From the NCBI GenBank assembly GCA_965369325.1, contig CBDUQI010000005.1, forward strand, positions 3,381 to 67,380: DNA of 64,000 bases, given 5' to 3'. Below the pieces are notes generated by a model. It ran no database searches. It saw only the letters and a program-made list of their open reading frames with translations, and was not told the DNA's origin. Origin of the DNA: CBDUQI01 sp965369325. Its GTDB lineage: Bacteria > Pseudomonadota > Gammaproteobacteria > Steroidobacterales > JBCBZW01. Of this stretch, positions 34,782 through 44,407 are shown one piece after another. A program made the translations under genes and the position numbers. The stretch's first letter is position 1. Every line of letters begins with the position of its first letter.

Positions 34782-37604
34782 TTACTGGCGGGCCAGCATC
34801 CCGCCAGGCGGATCGATGTCTATGCGTGCCCATTGCTCACCATCGTGGCGCAACTCGTAGGCGGGCCAGTATTTGAGATCCAGCTTCAGCGTGATGACAT
34901 CGCTCGCACCATTCCACATGACGGTTTTCAGACGTACCGAATCGCGATCGCCCTTGCCTTTCACCGCCAGAAGAAAATCATCCAGATCAGCGACGGTTTT
35001 CCCATCCACCTCGATGACCCGGCGCCCAGCCCACAAACCGTAGCGGGTGGCAGGTGATCCATAGCCAAAATAAGCCACGTAAACGCCCTTCTGCTCGATG
35101 CCCCGCTGTGCCGCCAACTCCCGATGCGGTGCCTGCAACAGAGCACCGGCCCAAACGACGACCCGGTCGATACCGCCGCCGCCAAGTTGTACGGTGGGCA
35201 CCTGTAGGCGCTTCTCCACGCCTTCGCGCCACAAGGTGAGCTCCACCTGCGGCTTCTGCACCGAGGTCTCGACCTGGCGGAAATTATTCACCGGCTGGCC
35301 GTCCACCGCCAGCAGCAAATCGCCGGTCTCAAGCAAACTGGCAGCAGGCGAGCCGGCGACCAGACGCATGACACTAAGCACCTGGCGGCGCTTCGGATCG
35401 TGCTTCTCCAGTCGACGCACGGCCTCATCGCTCAGCCCCAGTTTGCGACCGGCCGACAGAGGCACCGGCCACAGCTCTACTTCCAGCGAATGCAGCGCCT
35501 GCTGATCGCGCACCAGACCGAGCAGCTCCGTCACCGGGTCGGCGGGCACGCCTTTGTTGCTCTGAGTGACTTCGCGACCGTTCTCGTAGGCAAAGCTGGA
35601 CCACAACGAAATAACTTTGCCGCTCTTGTCGATGAGCACGCCATCCACATTCTCCGGCGCGTTGACCACGGCAATCGTCTCAATGTTGCTGTCGCGGAAA
35701 CGAAACGAGCGGGTCAGCGGGAATTCAGCGGCATCCACCGACGACACCTCGGTGGCCTGGGAAACCACTTTATGGTCTGGGCGCAGGCCCGTCACCCACA
35801 CTCGAGCACCGGGCGCGGGGATCTCTTTGCTGAACTGCGCCGACTTAACCGGCGTATCACCAATCAAGGCCGGATCGTAGGCCAGCATGGCCATGTTGTG
35901 CAGCGGATGCACATACTCCACCCGTGCCGGAATCTCCAGCGAGCCGGCGAAGGTCAGGCGTACATCGCCAATGGCCACGGGTACCGTGTTGCGATCCACC
36001 ACTACGTAACCGTTTTCGGCATCCACCACCAAACCCGTGCCGTAGTAATGACGGTCCGACACGCCGGATACCGTATAAGGCATGTCAAAATTCACCATCA
36101 CCAGCGAGGGCGATATTTTGCGCACTCTTGGATCGCCATTCAGCACAAACTGGGTGGAACCGTCCACGGGTACGCTGGGCGACGGACCGTCCGCCAGTGT
36201 GCGGCAGGGCCAGTAGCCGGCACTGTCGTCACGATGGCAGCGGCGCGCTGAAAACCAGCGCCGATCTATACGCACCACGCGTAAAGATGTACGGTTGGGA
36301 TCATCGTAGGTAAAAAACCGCACCGGCACACGGTCGCCATCCGCCAGCCCTTCCAGCGCCTGCTCGAAATCATCCAGATCGTTCATCGGCGTGCCGTTGA
36401 ACTGGGTGATCACCGCACCACGTGGGATTGCCGACGTGCTCAGCATGTAACCGGGACTAGCGACAAACACGCCAGCGACGGCGGTATTGAAATGCCGTGC
36501 CTGTTGATAGGACAGGCGGTGGACAATCGATGCGCCCACCTCAATAAAATTATCCGGGGTAATCGCATGCAAATCGCCCACGGTGACCTGGGTATTGATG
36601 CTGTGCCCGCCGCGCTCGATAACCAGGTTCAGAGGCTGATCCACGTTGGCGTCCAGTATCTGCGCCAGCGGCACAAAGCCGGTCACCAGTTCGCCCCCCA
36701 CGCTCACCAGAATGTCCCCCGGCTCCAGTACGTCCTGGGCGGGGCCGTCCGGCACCACCTGGGCGACAACCAGCATGCCAATCTGCTGCGGCTGCGCAGC
36801 GCGTACGCGCGCCTCGGTATCTGCATCCAGCCCCAATCGGCGCAACTCATCATAGGGACGATGGCGAAACACGGTCTGCAGCGATCCGCGATCAACGGGC
36901 TGCCCGGTGCGGACCCGTTCCAGTGCGCGTTGCACCCGGTCCAGCGGTAGGAAAAAACTGGACGCTGCATTGCTATTAGCGCCCGCGTTGAGTGCCACCA
37001 CGCGTCCGCTGATGTCCACCACCGGCGAGCCGGAAGAGCCACCAGAGGTACTTGACGCGGCCTGTAGATAAAAAGTGTTGAAGTCGTTGTATTTGTTTTT
37101 GCCGTAGCTGGGGGCCGTGCGATCCAACTTGGCGATGGTGCCTGCCAGGATCGAAAGCTGCTCGCCAGCATCGTTACCCACCACACGAATATCGCGACCG
37201 ATCTGCGCGCCCGAGGGGTCCAGCTCAAACTCATGCGGCTTAATAAACCGCAATTTGCTCGGGTCGTAACGGAACAGGCCAAAATCGTGCACCGGATCAC
37301 GATACACCGGCATCAGGTCAACTTCCTCGTGGTTGAGGAACACCGCCTCGGCAACCACCGGACCCGGCATCACCACGTGCCTATTGGTGAGAATCAGGCC
37401 GGCCTCGGCATCCACCACAAAGCCGGTGGCCTGGGTAGATTGATTCCATTCGGTATCAAACGCACGCGTGCCGTCCACCCGGATGGAGACGACACCTGAG
37501 GAGATTCGCTCCACCGTTGCACTCCAGGCCCCGGCATCTGACTGATCCTGCGCTCGGCTCGTCACACTCCAAAACACCAGCAGGCACGCCAACACTAATC
37601 GCAT
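34782..37604 (-). CDS. Double HtrA-like protein (Nma111-type layout) with PDZ domains
   Basis: About 940 residues from the ATG at 37604, after which a signal peptide (1-18, ending TSRA-Q) is clear. The first trypsin-like domain is intact: H76 (LTNRHVV), D107 (DPVHDFGLF) and S193 (GGSSGSPVV). One or two PDZ domains follow. A second protease-like domain (about 520-720) keeps the fold (GTGLVVDAENGYVVVDRN, HPLHNMAMLAYD) but lacks the triad: Asn replaces His, Asn replaces Asp, and ENVDGVL replaces the Ser loop. Further PDZ-like regions end the protein. This active-plus-degenerate arrangement matches fungal Nma111/Ynm3. A periplasmic protease or chaperone role is inferred. Confidence 0.85.
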   Translation of the reverse strand: MRLVLACLLVFWSVTSRAQDQSDAGAWSATVERISSGVVSIRVDGTRAFDTEWNQSTQATGFVVDAEAGLILTNRHVVMPGPVVAEAVFLNHEEVDLMPVYRDPVHDFGLFRYDPSKLRFIKPHEFELDPSGAQIGRDIRVVGNDAGEQLSILAGTIAKLDRTAPSYGKNKYNDFNTFYLQAASSTSGGSSGSPVVDISGRVVALNAGANSNAASSFFLPLDRVQRALERVRTGQPVDRGSLQTVFRHRPYDELRRLGLDADTEARVRAAQPQQIGMLVVAQVVPDGPAQDVLEPGDILVSVGGELVTGFVPLAQILDANVDQPLNLVIERGGHSINTQVTVGDLHAITPDNFIEVGASIVHRLSYQQARHFNTAVAGVFVASPGYMLSTSAIPRGAVITQFNGTPMNDLDDFEQALEGLADGDRVPVRFFTYDDPNRTSLRVVRIDRRWFSARRCHRDDSAGYWPCRTLADGPSPSVPVDGSTQFVLNGDPRVRKISPSLVMVNFDMPYTVSGVSDRHYYGTGLVVDAENGYVVVDRNTVPVAIGDVRLTFAGSLEIPARVEYVHPLHNMAMLAYDPALIGDTPVKSAQFSKEIPAPGARVWVTGLRPDHKVVSQATEVSSVDAAEFPLTRSFRFRDSNIETIAVVNAPENVDGVLIDKSGKVISLWSSFAYENGREVTQSNKGVPADPVTELLGLVRDQQALHSLEVELWPVPLSAGRKLGLSDEAVRRLEKHDPKRRQVLSVMRLVAGSPAASLLETGDLLLAVDGQPVNNFRQVETSVQKPQVELTLWREGVEKRLQVPTVQLGGGGIDRVVVWAGALLQAPHRELAAQRGIEQKGVYVAYFGYGSPATRYGLWAGRRVIEVDGKTVADLDDFLLAVKGKGDRDSVRLKTVMWNGASDVITLKLDLKYWPAYELRHDGEQWARIDIDPPGGMLARQ

Positions 37605-37665
37605 CACGTTTGAATCTATCCTTCGGTTATGGTGCCGGCGCAAGCCGCCGGCGACATCGGTAAAC

Positions 37666-38610
37666 TCAGTTCTTTAGGTCCGGTATGTAACCGAAACTTT
37701 GTTCGAATCGGGCCATCAACGTATCTCGGGTGAATCCGTGATTCTGAGTGCCGTGGCACTCAATTTTCATCGCGCCCAGCAATGACGCCAGCCGCCCGGT
37801 CACCTCCCAATCCAGCTCGCGGGAAATGCCGTACAACAATCCAGCGCGATACGCATCGCCGCAGCCGGTCGGATCGCTGATCTGGGTCGTACTCGCTGCC
37901 GGGATCTCGATCCGATGCCCATCGTGGTACACGTGCGAGCCCTCGCCCCCGCGGGTCACAATCAACGCATCCAGCCGATCAGCCATCTCGGCCGGTGCAA
38001 GGCCGGTTTTGTCCTGCACCATCTGCGCTTCGTAATCGTTCACCGTCAGCCAGCTGGCTTTGTCGATAAAGTCCAGCAGTTGTGCGCCGTCAAACTGCGG
38101 CAGCTGCTGGCCGGGATCGAAAATAAACGGAATCTGCGCCTCGGCAAACTCCTGCGCATGCTGGATCATGCCATCGCGACCATCCGGCGAGATGATGCCA
38201 ATTTCCACACCCGCATTGGCTGGGACCTGCTGTTGGTGTGAGAAGTTCATTGCACCTGGGTGAAAAGCCGTAATCTGATTGTCGTCCACATCGGTAGTGA
38301 TGTAGGCCTGAGCGGTGAACTCATCCGCCAGCTCACTCACCATGCGGATATCAACACCGTGCGATGTCATCCACTCGCGATACGGTCCGAAGTCTTTGCC
38401 GACGGTGGCCATCAGCATGCCTTTGCCCCCCAACATGCTCAGATTGAAGGCGATGTTGCCGCCGCAGCCACCGTACTCGCGCCGTAGCTCAGGCACCAGA
38501 AAAGCCACATTCAGCATGTGGATCTTGTCCGGCAGGATGTGCTCCTTGAAATGCCCTGGAAACACCATAATGTTATCGAAGGCCACAGAGCCACAAATCA
38601 AAGCTGTCAT
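37666..38610 (-). CDS. PfkB-family carbohydrate/nucleoside kinase
   Basis: 314 residues from the ATG at 38610, with GAGGAATAAC just upstream. It shows the PfkB N-terminal glycine motif (YGGCGGNIAFNLSMLGG) and the C-terminal signature with catalytic Asp (DPTGCGDAYRAGLLYG). Family members phosphorylate ribose, fructose, adenosine and similar compounds; the sequence alone does not decide the substrate. Adenosine kinase-like and ribokinase-like activities are both possible. It lies 61 bases before the HtrA-like gene and about 250 bases after gcvPB on the same strand. Confidence 0.85.
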   Translation of the reverse strand: MTALICGSVAFDNIMVFPGHFKEHILPDKIHMLNVAFLVPELRREYGGCGGNIAFNLSMLGGKGMLMATVGKDFGPYREWMTSHGVDIRMVSELADEFTAQAYITTDVDDNQITAFHPGAMNFSHQQQVPANAGVEIGIISPDGRDGMIQHAQEFAEAQIPFIFDPGQQLPQFDGAQLLDFIDKASWLTVNDYEAQMVQDKTGLAPAEMADRLDALIVTRGGEGSHVYHDGHRIEIPAASTTQISDPTGCGDAYRAGLLYGISRELDWEVTGRLASLLGAMKIECHGTQNHGFTRDTLMARFEQSFGYIPDLKN

Positions 38611-38771
38611 GTTATTCCTCGTAATGTCCGACCGGTCCGTCATCGGGCCGGATCTGTCTCTGGCTTGTTGTTATCGACGCGCCAGGAGCGTGCCCGGCTG
38701 CTGGTTGCCTGAACGAGGCGCAATGCGCTGTCTCGCCAGACGAAAATCGGCGACAGCATGACTCAGAAATG

Positions 38772-38793
38772 CCCGGCTGGCCAGCCAACCGGG
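38772..38793. repeat. Short GC-rich hairpin between gcvPB and the PfkB gene
   Basis: CCCGG (38772-38776) pairs with CCGGG (38789-38793), and TGGC with GCCA inside, giving a compact stem. It lies in the 254-base gap downstream of gcvPB. No T-tract follows on either strand, so it is only a candidate terminator or processing signal. The rest of the gap shows nothing recognisable. Confidence 0.3.
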
Positions 38794-38864
38794 TCTCCGC
38801 GCGGTCAAATTGTGTCCTGGGTCGCGCTGCGCCGGGCGCGGCAGTGCATTCGCCGCACTCGGCC

Positions 38865-40367
38865 TCAGGCCGGTTTATCCTCACCCTCGCGCTCGCTCGG
38901 AGCGCTGGGCTGCCAGTACAAATCCAGCTTGCGGGCCGCACGGACATCGTCCAGGCGTTTAACCGGCATGGTATAGGGCGCGTTTTGTGGCAACTGCGGC
39001 TCACTGGCAGCCTGCTCGCGAATGGCCACCATCGCCGCCACAAATTCGTCCAGATCCTCTTTCGCCTCGGTCTCAGTGGGTTCGATCAGCAGGCATTCCG
39101 GCACCAGCAGCGGGAAATAGGTGGTCGGCGCGTGCATGTCGTGGTCCAGCAGGGCTTTGGCAAAGTCGCGCGCCGTCACCTCATACTCGCGCGCTTCGCG
39201 CTTAAGCGTAATGATAAACTCGTGACTGGCGCGGCGCTCGGGAAACGCCAGCTGGAACCCTGCATCGGCTAGGCGATGCATCAGATAGTTGGCGTTCAGC
39301 GTAGCGAATTCGCTCACCCGCGACATGCCTTCTCGGCCCAGCATCCGGGCATAGATGTAGGCCCGCAACAGTACGCCTGCATTGCCCATAAATGCGGACA
39401 GCCCACCAATTGACTGCGGCAGGTCTTCCTGCGTCAACCAGCGGTAGCTGCCGTCATCGTCCCTGCCGATGACGGGTGTCGGCATAAAGGGCAACAGGCG
39501 CTCGCCCACGCCCACCGCGCCAGAGCCTGGGCCACCGCCGCCATGCGGGGTGGAGAAGGTTTTATGCAGATTCATGTGGATCACGTCAAAACCCATGTCG
39601 CCAGGGCGCACCCGACCAAGGATGGCATTCAGGTTGGCACCATCGTAGTACAGCAGGCCACCCGCTTGGTGCACTGCATTGGCGATGTCTTCGATGCGGC
39701 GCTCAAACACGCCCAGGGTGGAGGGATTGGTGAGCATGATGCCCGCCGTGCGCGGACCAAGCGCCGCGATCAATGCGTCCACATCCACATCGCCTGAGGC
39801 GTCCGTGGGGATCTCGATCGCTTTGCAGCCGCACATGATGGCGGTGGCGGGATTGGTCCCATGCGCCGCATCCGGCACCAGGATCTCGTCCCGATGATGA
39901 TCCCCGCGGGCATCATGGTAGGCACGAATCATCGCCACACCAGCGAACTCTCCCTGCGCACCCGCCATTGGCGTTAACGAAACGCCTTTCATGCCGGTCA
40001 CGTCCTGCAGAATTTCCTGCAGCTCGTACATGCACTCCAGATATCCCTGACCCAGGCTCTCATCTGCCAACGGATGGCGGGCGAGAAACTGCGGCAGCAT
40101 GGCCAGCGTATTGCAGGCCCGGGGGTTGTACTTCATGGTGCACGAGCCCAGCGGATACATCTGGGTATCGATACTGAAGTTCAGTTGCGACAGACGCGTA
40201 TAGTGGCGCACCACCTGCATCTCGGACACCTGCGGCAACCCGGGCGGGCGGCTACGCAAAAACTGCGCCGGCAGATCCGGCGTAGTGGGCTTAAGCGGCG
40301 CTTGCGCCAGCGCCCGGCGGCCCGCGCTATTGCGCTCAAAGATCAGCGGTTCACTCGATGACTTCAT
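38865..40367 (-). CDS. gcvPB: Glycine dehydrogenase (decarboxylating) subunit 2
   Basis: 500 residues from the ATG at 40367, with GGAG about seven bases upstream. The PLP-binding Lys lies in HMNLHKTFSTPHGGGGPGSG. Other family motifs are YPLGSCTMKYNPR, GEFAGVAMIRAYH and AAHGTNPATA. With the product of gcvPA it forms the split P-protein, which decarboxylates glycine and passes the aminomethyl group to GcvH. It is separated from gcvPA by tpx, all on one strand. Confidence 0.97.
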   Translation of the reverse strand: MKSSSEPLIFERNSAGRRALAQAPLKPTTPDLPAQFLRSRPPGLPQVSEMQVVRHYTRLSQLNFSIDTQMYPLGSCTMKYNPRACNTLAMLPQFLARHPLADESLGQGYLECMYELQEILQDVTGMKGVSLTPMAGAQGEFAGVAMIRAYHDARGDHHRDEILVPDAAHGTNPATAIMCGCKAIEIPTDASGDVDVDALIAALGPRTAGIMLTNPSTLGVFERRIEDIANAVHQAGGLLYYDGANLNAILGRVRPGDMGFDVIHMNLHKTFSTPHGGGGPGSGAVGVGERLLPFMPTPVIGRDDDGSYRWLTQEDLPQSIGGLSAFMGNAGVLLRAYIYARMLGREGMSRVSEFATLNANYLMHRLADAGFQLAFPERRASHEFIITLKREAREYEVTARDFAKALLDHDMHAPTTYFPLLVPECLLIEPTETEAKEDLDEFVAAMVAIREQAASEPQLPQNAPYTMPVKRLDDVRAARKLDLYWQPSAPSEREGEDKPA

Positions 40368-40394
40368 GCTTGACTCCAACCCGCGCCCAGCGCG

Positions 40395-40892
40395 CTAACC
40401 CAGCGCCTTGAGGGCGGCTTCGTAATCCGGCTCTTCAGCAATCTCGGGCACTAATTGCGTGTGCACGACCGTATTGTTCTCATCCAGCACCATCACTGCT
40501 CGTGCGGTCAGCCCGGCCATCGGGCCGTCTTCGATCAGTACGCCGTAATCGCGCGGGAACTCACTGCGCATGGTGGATAAGGTCTGCACGTTATTCAGTT
40601 GTTCATTGCCGCAGAAACGTGCCTGAGCAAAGGGCAGGTCGGCCGAGATCATCAGCATTACCACGTCCTCGTGCTCACGCGCGTGGTCGTTGAATTTTTT
40701 GGTCGACAGCGCGCACACCGGCGTGTCCACACTAGGGAAAATATTAAGCAGTTTGCGGCGGCCGGCGAAACGATCCAGCGAGATATCTTTCAAATCGCGA
40801 TCGGTCAGCGTGAAATCCGGCGCCTTAGCGCCCACTTTTGGCAGTTCGCCATTGGTATGGATCTCGTTGCCCTTAAGGGTAATGGTAGCCAT
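40395..40892 (-). CDS. tpx: Thiol peroxidase
   Basis: 165 residues, the standard length for Tpx. The peroxidatic Cys is C60 (SVDTPVCALSTKKF) and the resolving Cys is C94 (ARFCGNEQL), the atypical two-Cys arrangement of this family. It reduces hydrogen and alkyl peroxides with thioredoxin. It is placed between gcvPA and gcvPB with gaps of only 18 and 27 bases, so it is probably made from the glycine-controlled transcript. Confidence 0.97.
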   Translation of the reverse strand: MATITLKGNEIHTNGELPKVGAKAPDFTLTDRDLKDISLDRFAGRRKLLNIFPSVDTPVCALSTKKFNDHAREHEDVVMLMISADLPFAQARFCGNEQLNNVQTLSTMRSEFPRDYGVLIEDGPMAGLTARAVMVLDENNTVVHTQLVPEIAEEPDYEAALKALG

Positions 40893-40910
40893 GTGAGATT
40901 CCTCTATTGT

Positions 40911-42287
40911 TTAACTGTTGCTGCTGCCGGGCTCTAGCACCTGCGCCAGCGCGGTCGCGAAGTCCGCAATGTCTTGCGTGGTTTTGGTTTCGGTGGCACA
41001 GACCAACAGGCAATTGCCGAGCGCCGGGTAATCCGCGCTCAGATCGTAGCCACCCGCGATACCATGCACTTTCGCCAATGTCCTCAGCACCGGCCCGACG
41101 GGCACGGGCAAGCGCAATACGGCCTCATGGAAGCGTGCCCCCGTGAATACCAGCTCGACGCCGTTGCAGCCGCTGAGCGCGTCGATCAGCTCGCCCGTGC
41201 GTGCGTGGCTTTCACCCGCAACACGCGCTAACCCCTCATCGCCAAGCAAGGCCATGTGGATGGTGGCCGCCGTCACCGCCAACCCCTGATTCGTACAAAT
41301 ATTTGAGGTCGCCTTCGAGCGACGGATATGTTGCTCGCGCGCCTGCAGTGTCAGCACCAGCCCCGGTTCACCGTCAGCGTCCAGCGTACGTCCCACCACC
41401 CGTCCGGGGAGCTGGCGCATCAGTGCCTTCTTGCAGGCCATGTAGCCAAAGTAAGGGCCGCCTGAGCTGAGTGGGACGCCAAGCGGCTGGCCCTCGCCAC
41501 AGGCGATATCCGCGCCCTGCTCGCCCCATTCACCCGGTGCCTGAAGCAGCGCCAATGAGGTGGGATTGGCCACCGCCACGACCAGCGCGCCACGGGCATG
41601 GGCCCAGTCGGTCAAGGCGTCCACCTGCTCCAGCTGCCCGAAGAAGTTGGGCTGCTGAATCACCACCGCAACAAACTCCTCTTCCGCCAGCGCATCCAGC
41701 ACTGAGTGATCCACTACACCCGCCGTTGGGTCCAGCGCCAGCGGCACCAGTTCCACCTGCTGGTTAAAGGTAATCGCTCGACTGACTTCGCGATAACGCG
41801 GATGCACACTCTGCGCCACCAGCACGCGGCGTGAGCGCGACTTTCGGTTGCCGCGAATGGCCATCAGGATCGCCTCGGCGAGGCCGGAAGCCCCGTCGTA
41901 AAGCGACGCATTACTCACGTCCAGACCCGTGAGCCCGCAGATCATGCTCTGGTACTCGTAGATCACCTGCAAAGTGCCCTGACTGGCTTCGGCCTGATAC
42001 GGGGTATACGCGGAGTAAAACTCCCCGCGTGTGGCCAGCTGCCACACCGCAGCGGGAATATGATGCTCGTACGCGCCCGCCCCGATAAAATTGGCCGGCA
42101 GGCCATCGCGATCGGCGCGCTCCAACATGAGACGCGTCACCTGCGCCTCGGTCATCTGCTCAGGCACCTGCAACGGGCCGCAGCGCAGGCTGGCCGGAAT
42201 CTCATCGAAGAGATCTTCAGTACTCTCAACACCGATGGCACGCAGCATCGCGGCCGTGTCAGCATCGGTATGCGGGATAAACGGCAT
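40911..42287 (-). CDS. gcvPA: Glycine dehydrogenase (decarboxylating) subunit 1
   Basis: 458 residues. The N-terminal MPFIPHTDADTAAMLRAIGV and YTPYQAEASQGTLQVIYEYQ segments are typical of the alpha subunit of the two-subunit P-protein. The protein also has GASGLAEAILMA and SNICTNQGL. It pairs with GcvPB to build the glycine decarboxylase active site. It begins 16 bases after the gcvH stop and is followed by tpx. Confidence 0.97.
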   Translation of the reverse strand: MPFIPHTDADTAAMLRAIGVESTEDLFDEIPASLRCGPLQVPEQMTEAQVTRLMLERADRDGLPANFIGAGAYEHHIPAAVWQLATRGEFYSAYTPYQAEASQGTLQVIYEYQSMICGLTGLDVSNASLYDGASGLAEAILMAIRGNRKSRSRRVLVAQSVHPRYREVSRAITFNQQVELVPLALDPTAGVVDHSVLDALAEEEFVAVVIQQPNFFGQLEQVDALTDWAHARGALVVAVANPTSLALLQAPGEWGEQGADIACGEGQPLGVPLSSGGPYFGYMACKKALMRQLPGRVVGRTLDADGEPGLVLTLQAREQHIRRSKATSNICTNQGLAVTAATIHMALLGDEGLARVAGESHARTGELIDALSGCNGVELVFTGARFHEAVLRLPVPVGPVLRTLAKVHGIAGGYDLSADYPALGNCLLVCATETKTTQDIADFATALAQVLEPGSSNS

Positions 42288-42303
42288 CTAGATTACTCCG
42301 AGG

Positions 42304-42690
42304 TCATTCTTCCAGAGTTGCCGCGTAGGCGGCAGCGTCGAACAACGTGCCCAGCGCGCTGGGATCATCAAGCTGTATGCGTACCAGCCAGCCATCCGCG
42401 TACGGTTGGGAGTTGACCAGTTCGGGGGCATCTTCCAACGCGGCGTTGGCCTCCAGTACCTCTCCGGCCAGGGGCGAGTACACGTCAGAGGCAGCTTTCA
42501 CCGATTCCACTACAGCCAACTGCTCGCCTGGCTGCATGGTGCGCCCTGCTTCGGGCAACTCGACGAACACCAACTCGCCCAGGCTGTGCTGCGCGTGATC
42601 GGTAATCCCGATCACCGCGCTGCCATCTTCCTGCAGCCGTACCCACTCGTGGGTCTGCGTGTACTTCAGATCTTCCGGTAACTCGCTCAC
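42304..42690 (-). CDS. gcvH: Glycine cleavage system H protein
   Basis: 128 residues. The lipoylation Lys is K65 in VVESVKAASDVYSP. The N-terminal EDLKYTQTHEWV and GITDHAQHSLGELVFVELPE segments are canonical. It shuttles the methylamine arm from the P-protein to the T-protein and then to lipoamide dehydrogenase, which is not encoded in this window. It lies between gcvT and gcvPA. Confidence 0.98.
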   Translation of the reverse strand: MSELPEDLKYTQTHEWVRLQEDGSAVIGITDHAQHSLGELVFVELPEAGRTMQPGEQLAVVESVKAASDVYSPLAGEVLEANAALEDAPELVNSQPYADGWLVRIQLDDPSALGTLFDAAAYAATLEE

Positions 42691-42782
42691 TTCACGATCC
42701 CTCCATATCCATATCGCTAATCACTTGCTTTGTTCGCCGGCGCGAGCCGGCCACCACGCGCCTGTGCGCGCGTTAGTCTGCG

Positions 42783-43883
42783 TTAGTCCAGGGCAACGCG
42801 TACCTTCCCATGACGGACAAACGGCGGGCGTACCACCCGCGCGTCCAGGCGCTTATTGCGGATTTGCACCTGCACCGCCTCACCGGCCTGCAGGGGCACC
42901 CGTGCCAGCGCGATGGCCTTGCCCATGGTGGGCGAGAATGTGCCGCTGGTGACCTCGCCTTCGCCGGCGCTGGTGTGCACCACCTGATGCGAACGCAGCA
43001 CGCCGCGCCCGGCTAGCACCAGCCCTATCTGCTTGTGTTGGAGGCCGCGCTCAAGCTGTGCACTCAGCGCCTGTCGGCCGATAAAATCGCGTTCATCCCC
43101 AGCGCTCATCGCTACTGTCCACTTGAGCCCAACCTCCAGCGGCGTACGCGACTCGTCCATATCCGTGCCGTACAGGCACATGCCCGCCTCCAGCCTCAGC
43201 GTGTCGCGCGCGCCCAGCCCGCAAGGCACCAGAGCGCCATCGGTCAGGGCCTGCCAGCAATCAGCAGCCCGCTCGGCGGGCAGGATAATCTCCCAGCCAG
43301 CCTCGCCGGTGTAGCCGGTGTGCGCGATAAAATACTCGCCGATGCTGGCGCTGGTAAATGGCTTAAGGCCAAGCGCGAGATCGGCTTGCTGGGGATCGCT
43401 GAACAGCGCCTTCGCAGCACGTTCTCGAGCTTTCGGGCCCTGTACCGCAATCATGGCTAATTCCCGCCGCGCCTGTATCCGCACATCAAAGGGCTTGGCG
43501 TGCACATTCATCCAATCGAGCACTTTGGAACGCGTTGAGGCATTGGATACCACGCGGTATTGATGCTCGCCGCGGCGATAGACGATGAGATCGTCCAGCA
43601 CGCCGCCGGATTCATTGAGCATGCAGGAGTAAAGTGCCTGACCGTCCTTGGTAAGTTTGGCCGCATCGTTGGCCATCAGGTAGCGCAACAGCGCCAGTGC
43701 GCCAGCGCCTTGCAGGTCGCAAATGCTCATATGCGAGACATCAAACATGCCGCAATCCGAGCGCACCGCATGGTGCTCTTCAATTTGCGAACCGTAGTTA
43801 AGCGGCATATCCCAACCGCCAAAATCGACCATCGTCGCATCGGCATTTACGTGGCTGGCATACAGGGGTGTTTTTTCTGGCAT
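42783..43883 (-). CDS. gcvT: Glycine cleavage system aminomethyltransferase (T protein)
   Basis: 366 residues, a normal GcvT length. It begins MPEKTPLYASHVNADATMVD and carries the folate-binding GcvT domain (FDVSHMSICDLQG, TGYTGEAGWEI, GLGARDTLRLEAGM) and the C-terminal barrel domain. It releases ammonia and forms methylene-THF from the aminomethyl-H protein. It is the first gene of the operon, and the tandem glycine riboswitch lies in its leader. Confidence 0.97.
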   Translation of the reverse strand: MPEKTPLYASHVNADATMVDFGGWDMPLNYGSQIEEHHAVRSDCGMFDVSHMSICDLQGAGALALLRYLMANDAAKLTKDGQALYSCMLNESGGVLDDLIVYRRGEHQYRVVSNASTRSKVLDWMNVHAKPFDVRIQARRELAMIAVQGPKARERAAKALFSDPQQADLALGLKPFTSASIGEYFIAHTGYTGEAGWEIILPAERAADCWQALTDGALVPCGLGARDTLRLEAGMCLYGTDMDESRTPLEVGLKWTVAMSAGDERDFIGRQALSAQLERGLQHKQIGLVLAGRGVLRSHQVVHTSAGEGEVTSGTFSPTMGKAIALARVPLQAGEAVQVQIRNKRLDARVVRPPFVRHGKVRVALD

Positions 43884-43990
43884 CCCGGGCTCCGTGCAAC
43901 ATCGCCCGCGGATCAGATCATCAGAAGTGCGCGGGGCGGCGCTTGCGTTTTAGTTAATTACGCGCCCGCCACGTGCGTGCACATGACGGC

Positions 43991-44182
43991 CTGCCCCTCT
44001 GTCCGGTTACCTGAGAGCGTCGGGATAGGTCCCAGCTCCTTCGGTGGGCCAATGTTGTTGGCCGCTCTCCAGAGTCGACTGGTATTCACGGTCCGGGTGC
44101 CTGAGCGTTTCCGGGTCGTTGCGCCTTCGGCGATCGCTGTGGGGCCAGCTCGGCGGCTGGCGTGCATTGCGATCTCTCCCGC
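43991..44182 (-). ncRNA. Tandem glycine riboswitch ahead of gcvT
   Basis: On the minus strand two glycine aptamers follow each other. The first (about 44182-44077) begins with GGGAGAGATCGC and includes CGCCGAAGGCGCAACGACCC and CGCTCAGGCACCCGGACCG. The second (about 44076-43991) has CTCTGGAGAGCGG, CCACCGAAGGAGC and CGCTCTCAGGTAACCGGACA followed by GAGGGG. These match the conserved core of the class (GGAGAG, CCGAAGG, CTCAGG...GGACAGAG). It lies about 110 bases upstream of gcvT, where glycine binding normally turns the cleavage operon on. The remaining part of the gap to 44407 shows no further gene. Confidence 0.92.
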
Positions 44183-44407
44183 GAATCGTTACGTCGATGG
44201 TCCGCATGATAGCGGCCTCGCGAGCCGCTGACCAGTGCTGCGCGCCTCGTGCCGGCCAGTCACCGTAAACAGCACGCGTCAGCGGCTGTTCGACTCAGCC
44301 TGTTGGCGCGGCGCAGCATGATTGCCGCTTGAGACGCCTTAGCTCACAATGCGTCAAAACACGCACGCCGTATTTGCCTACCTGTCGACACATAGGAAAC
44401 CGCCGTT

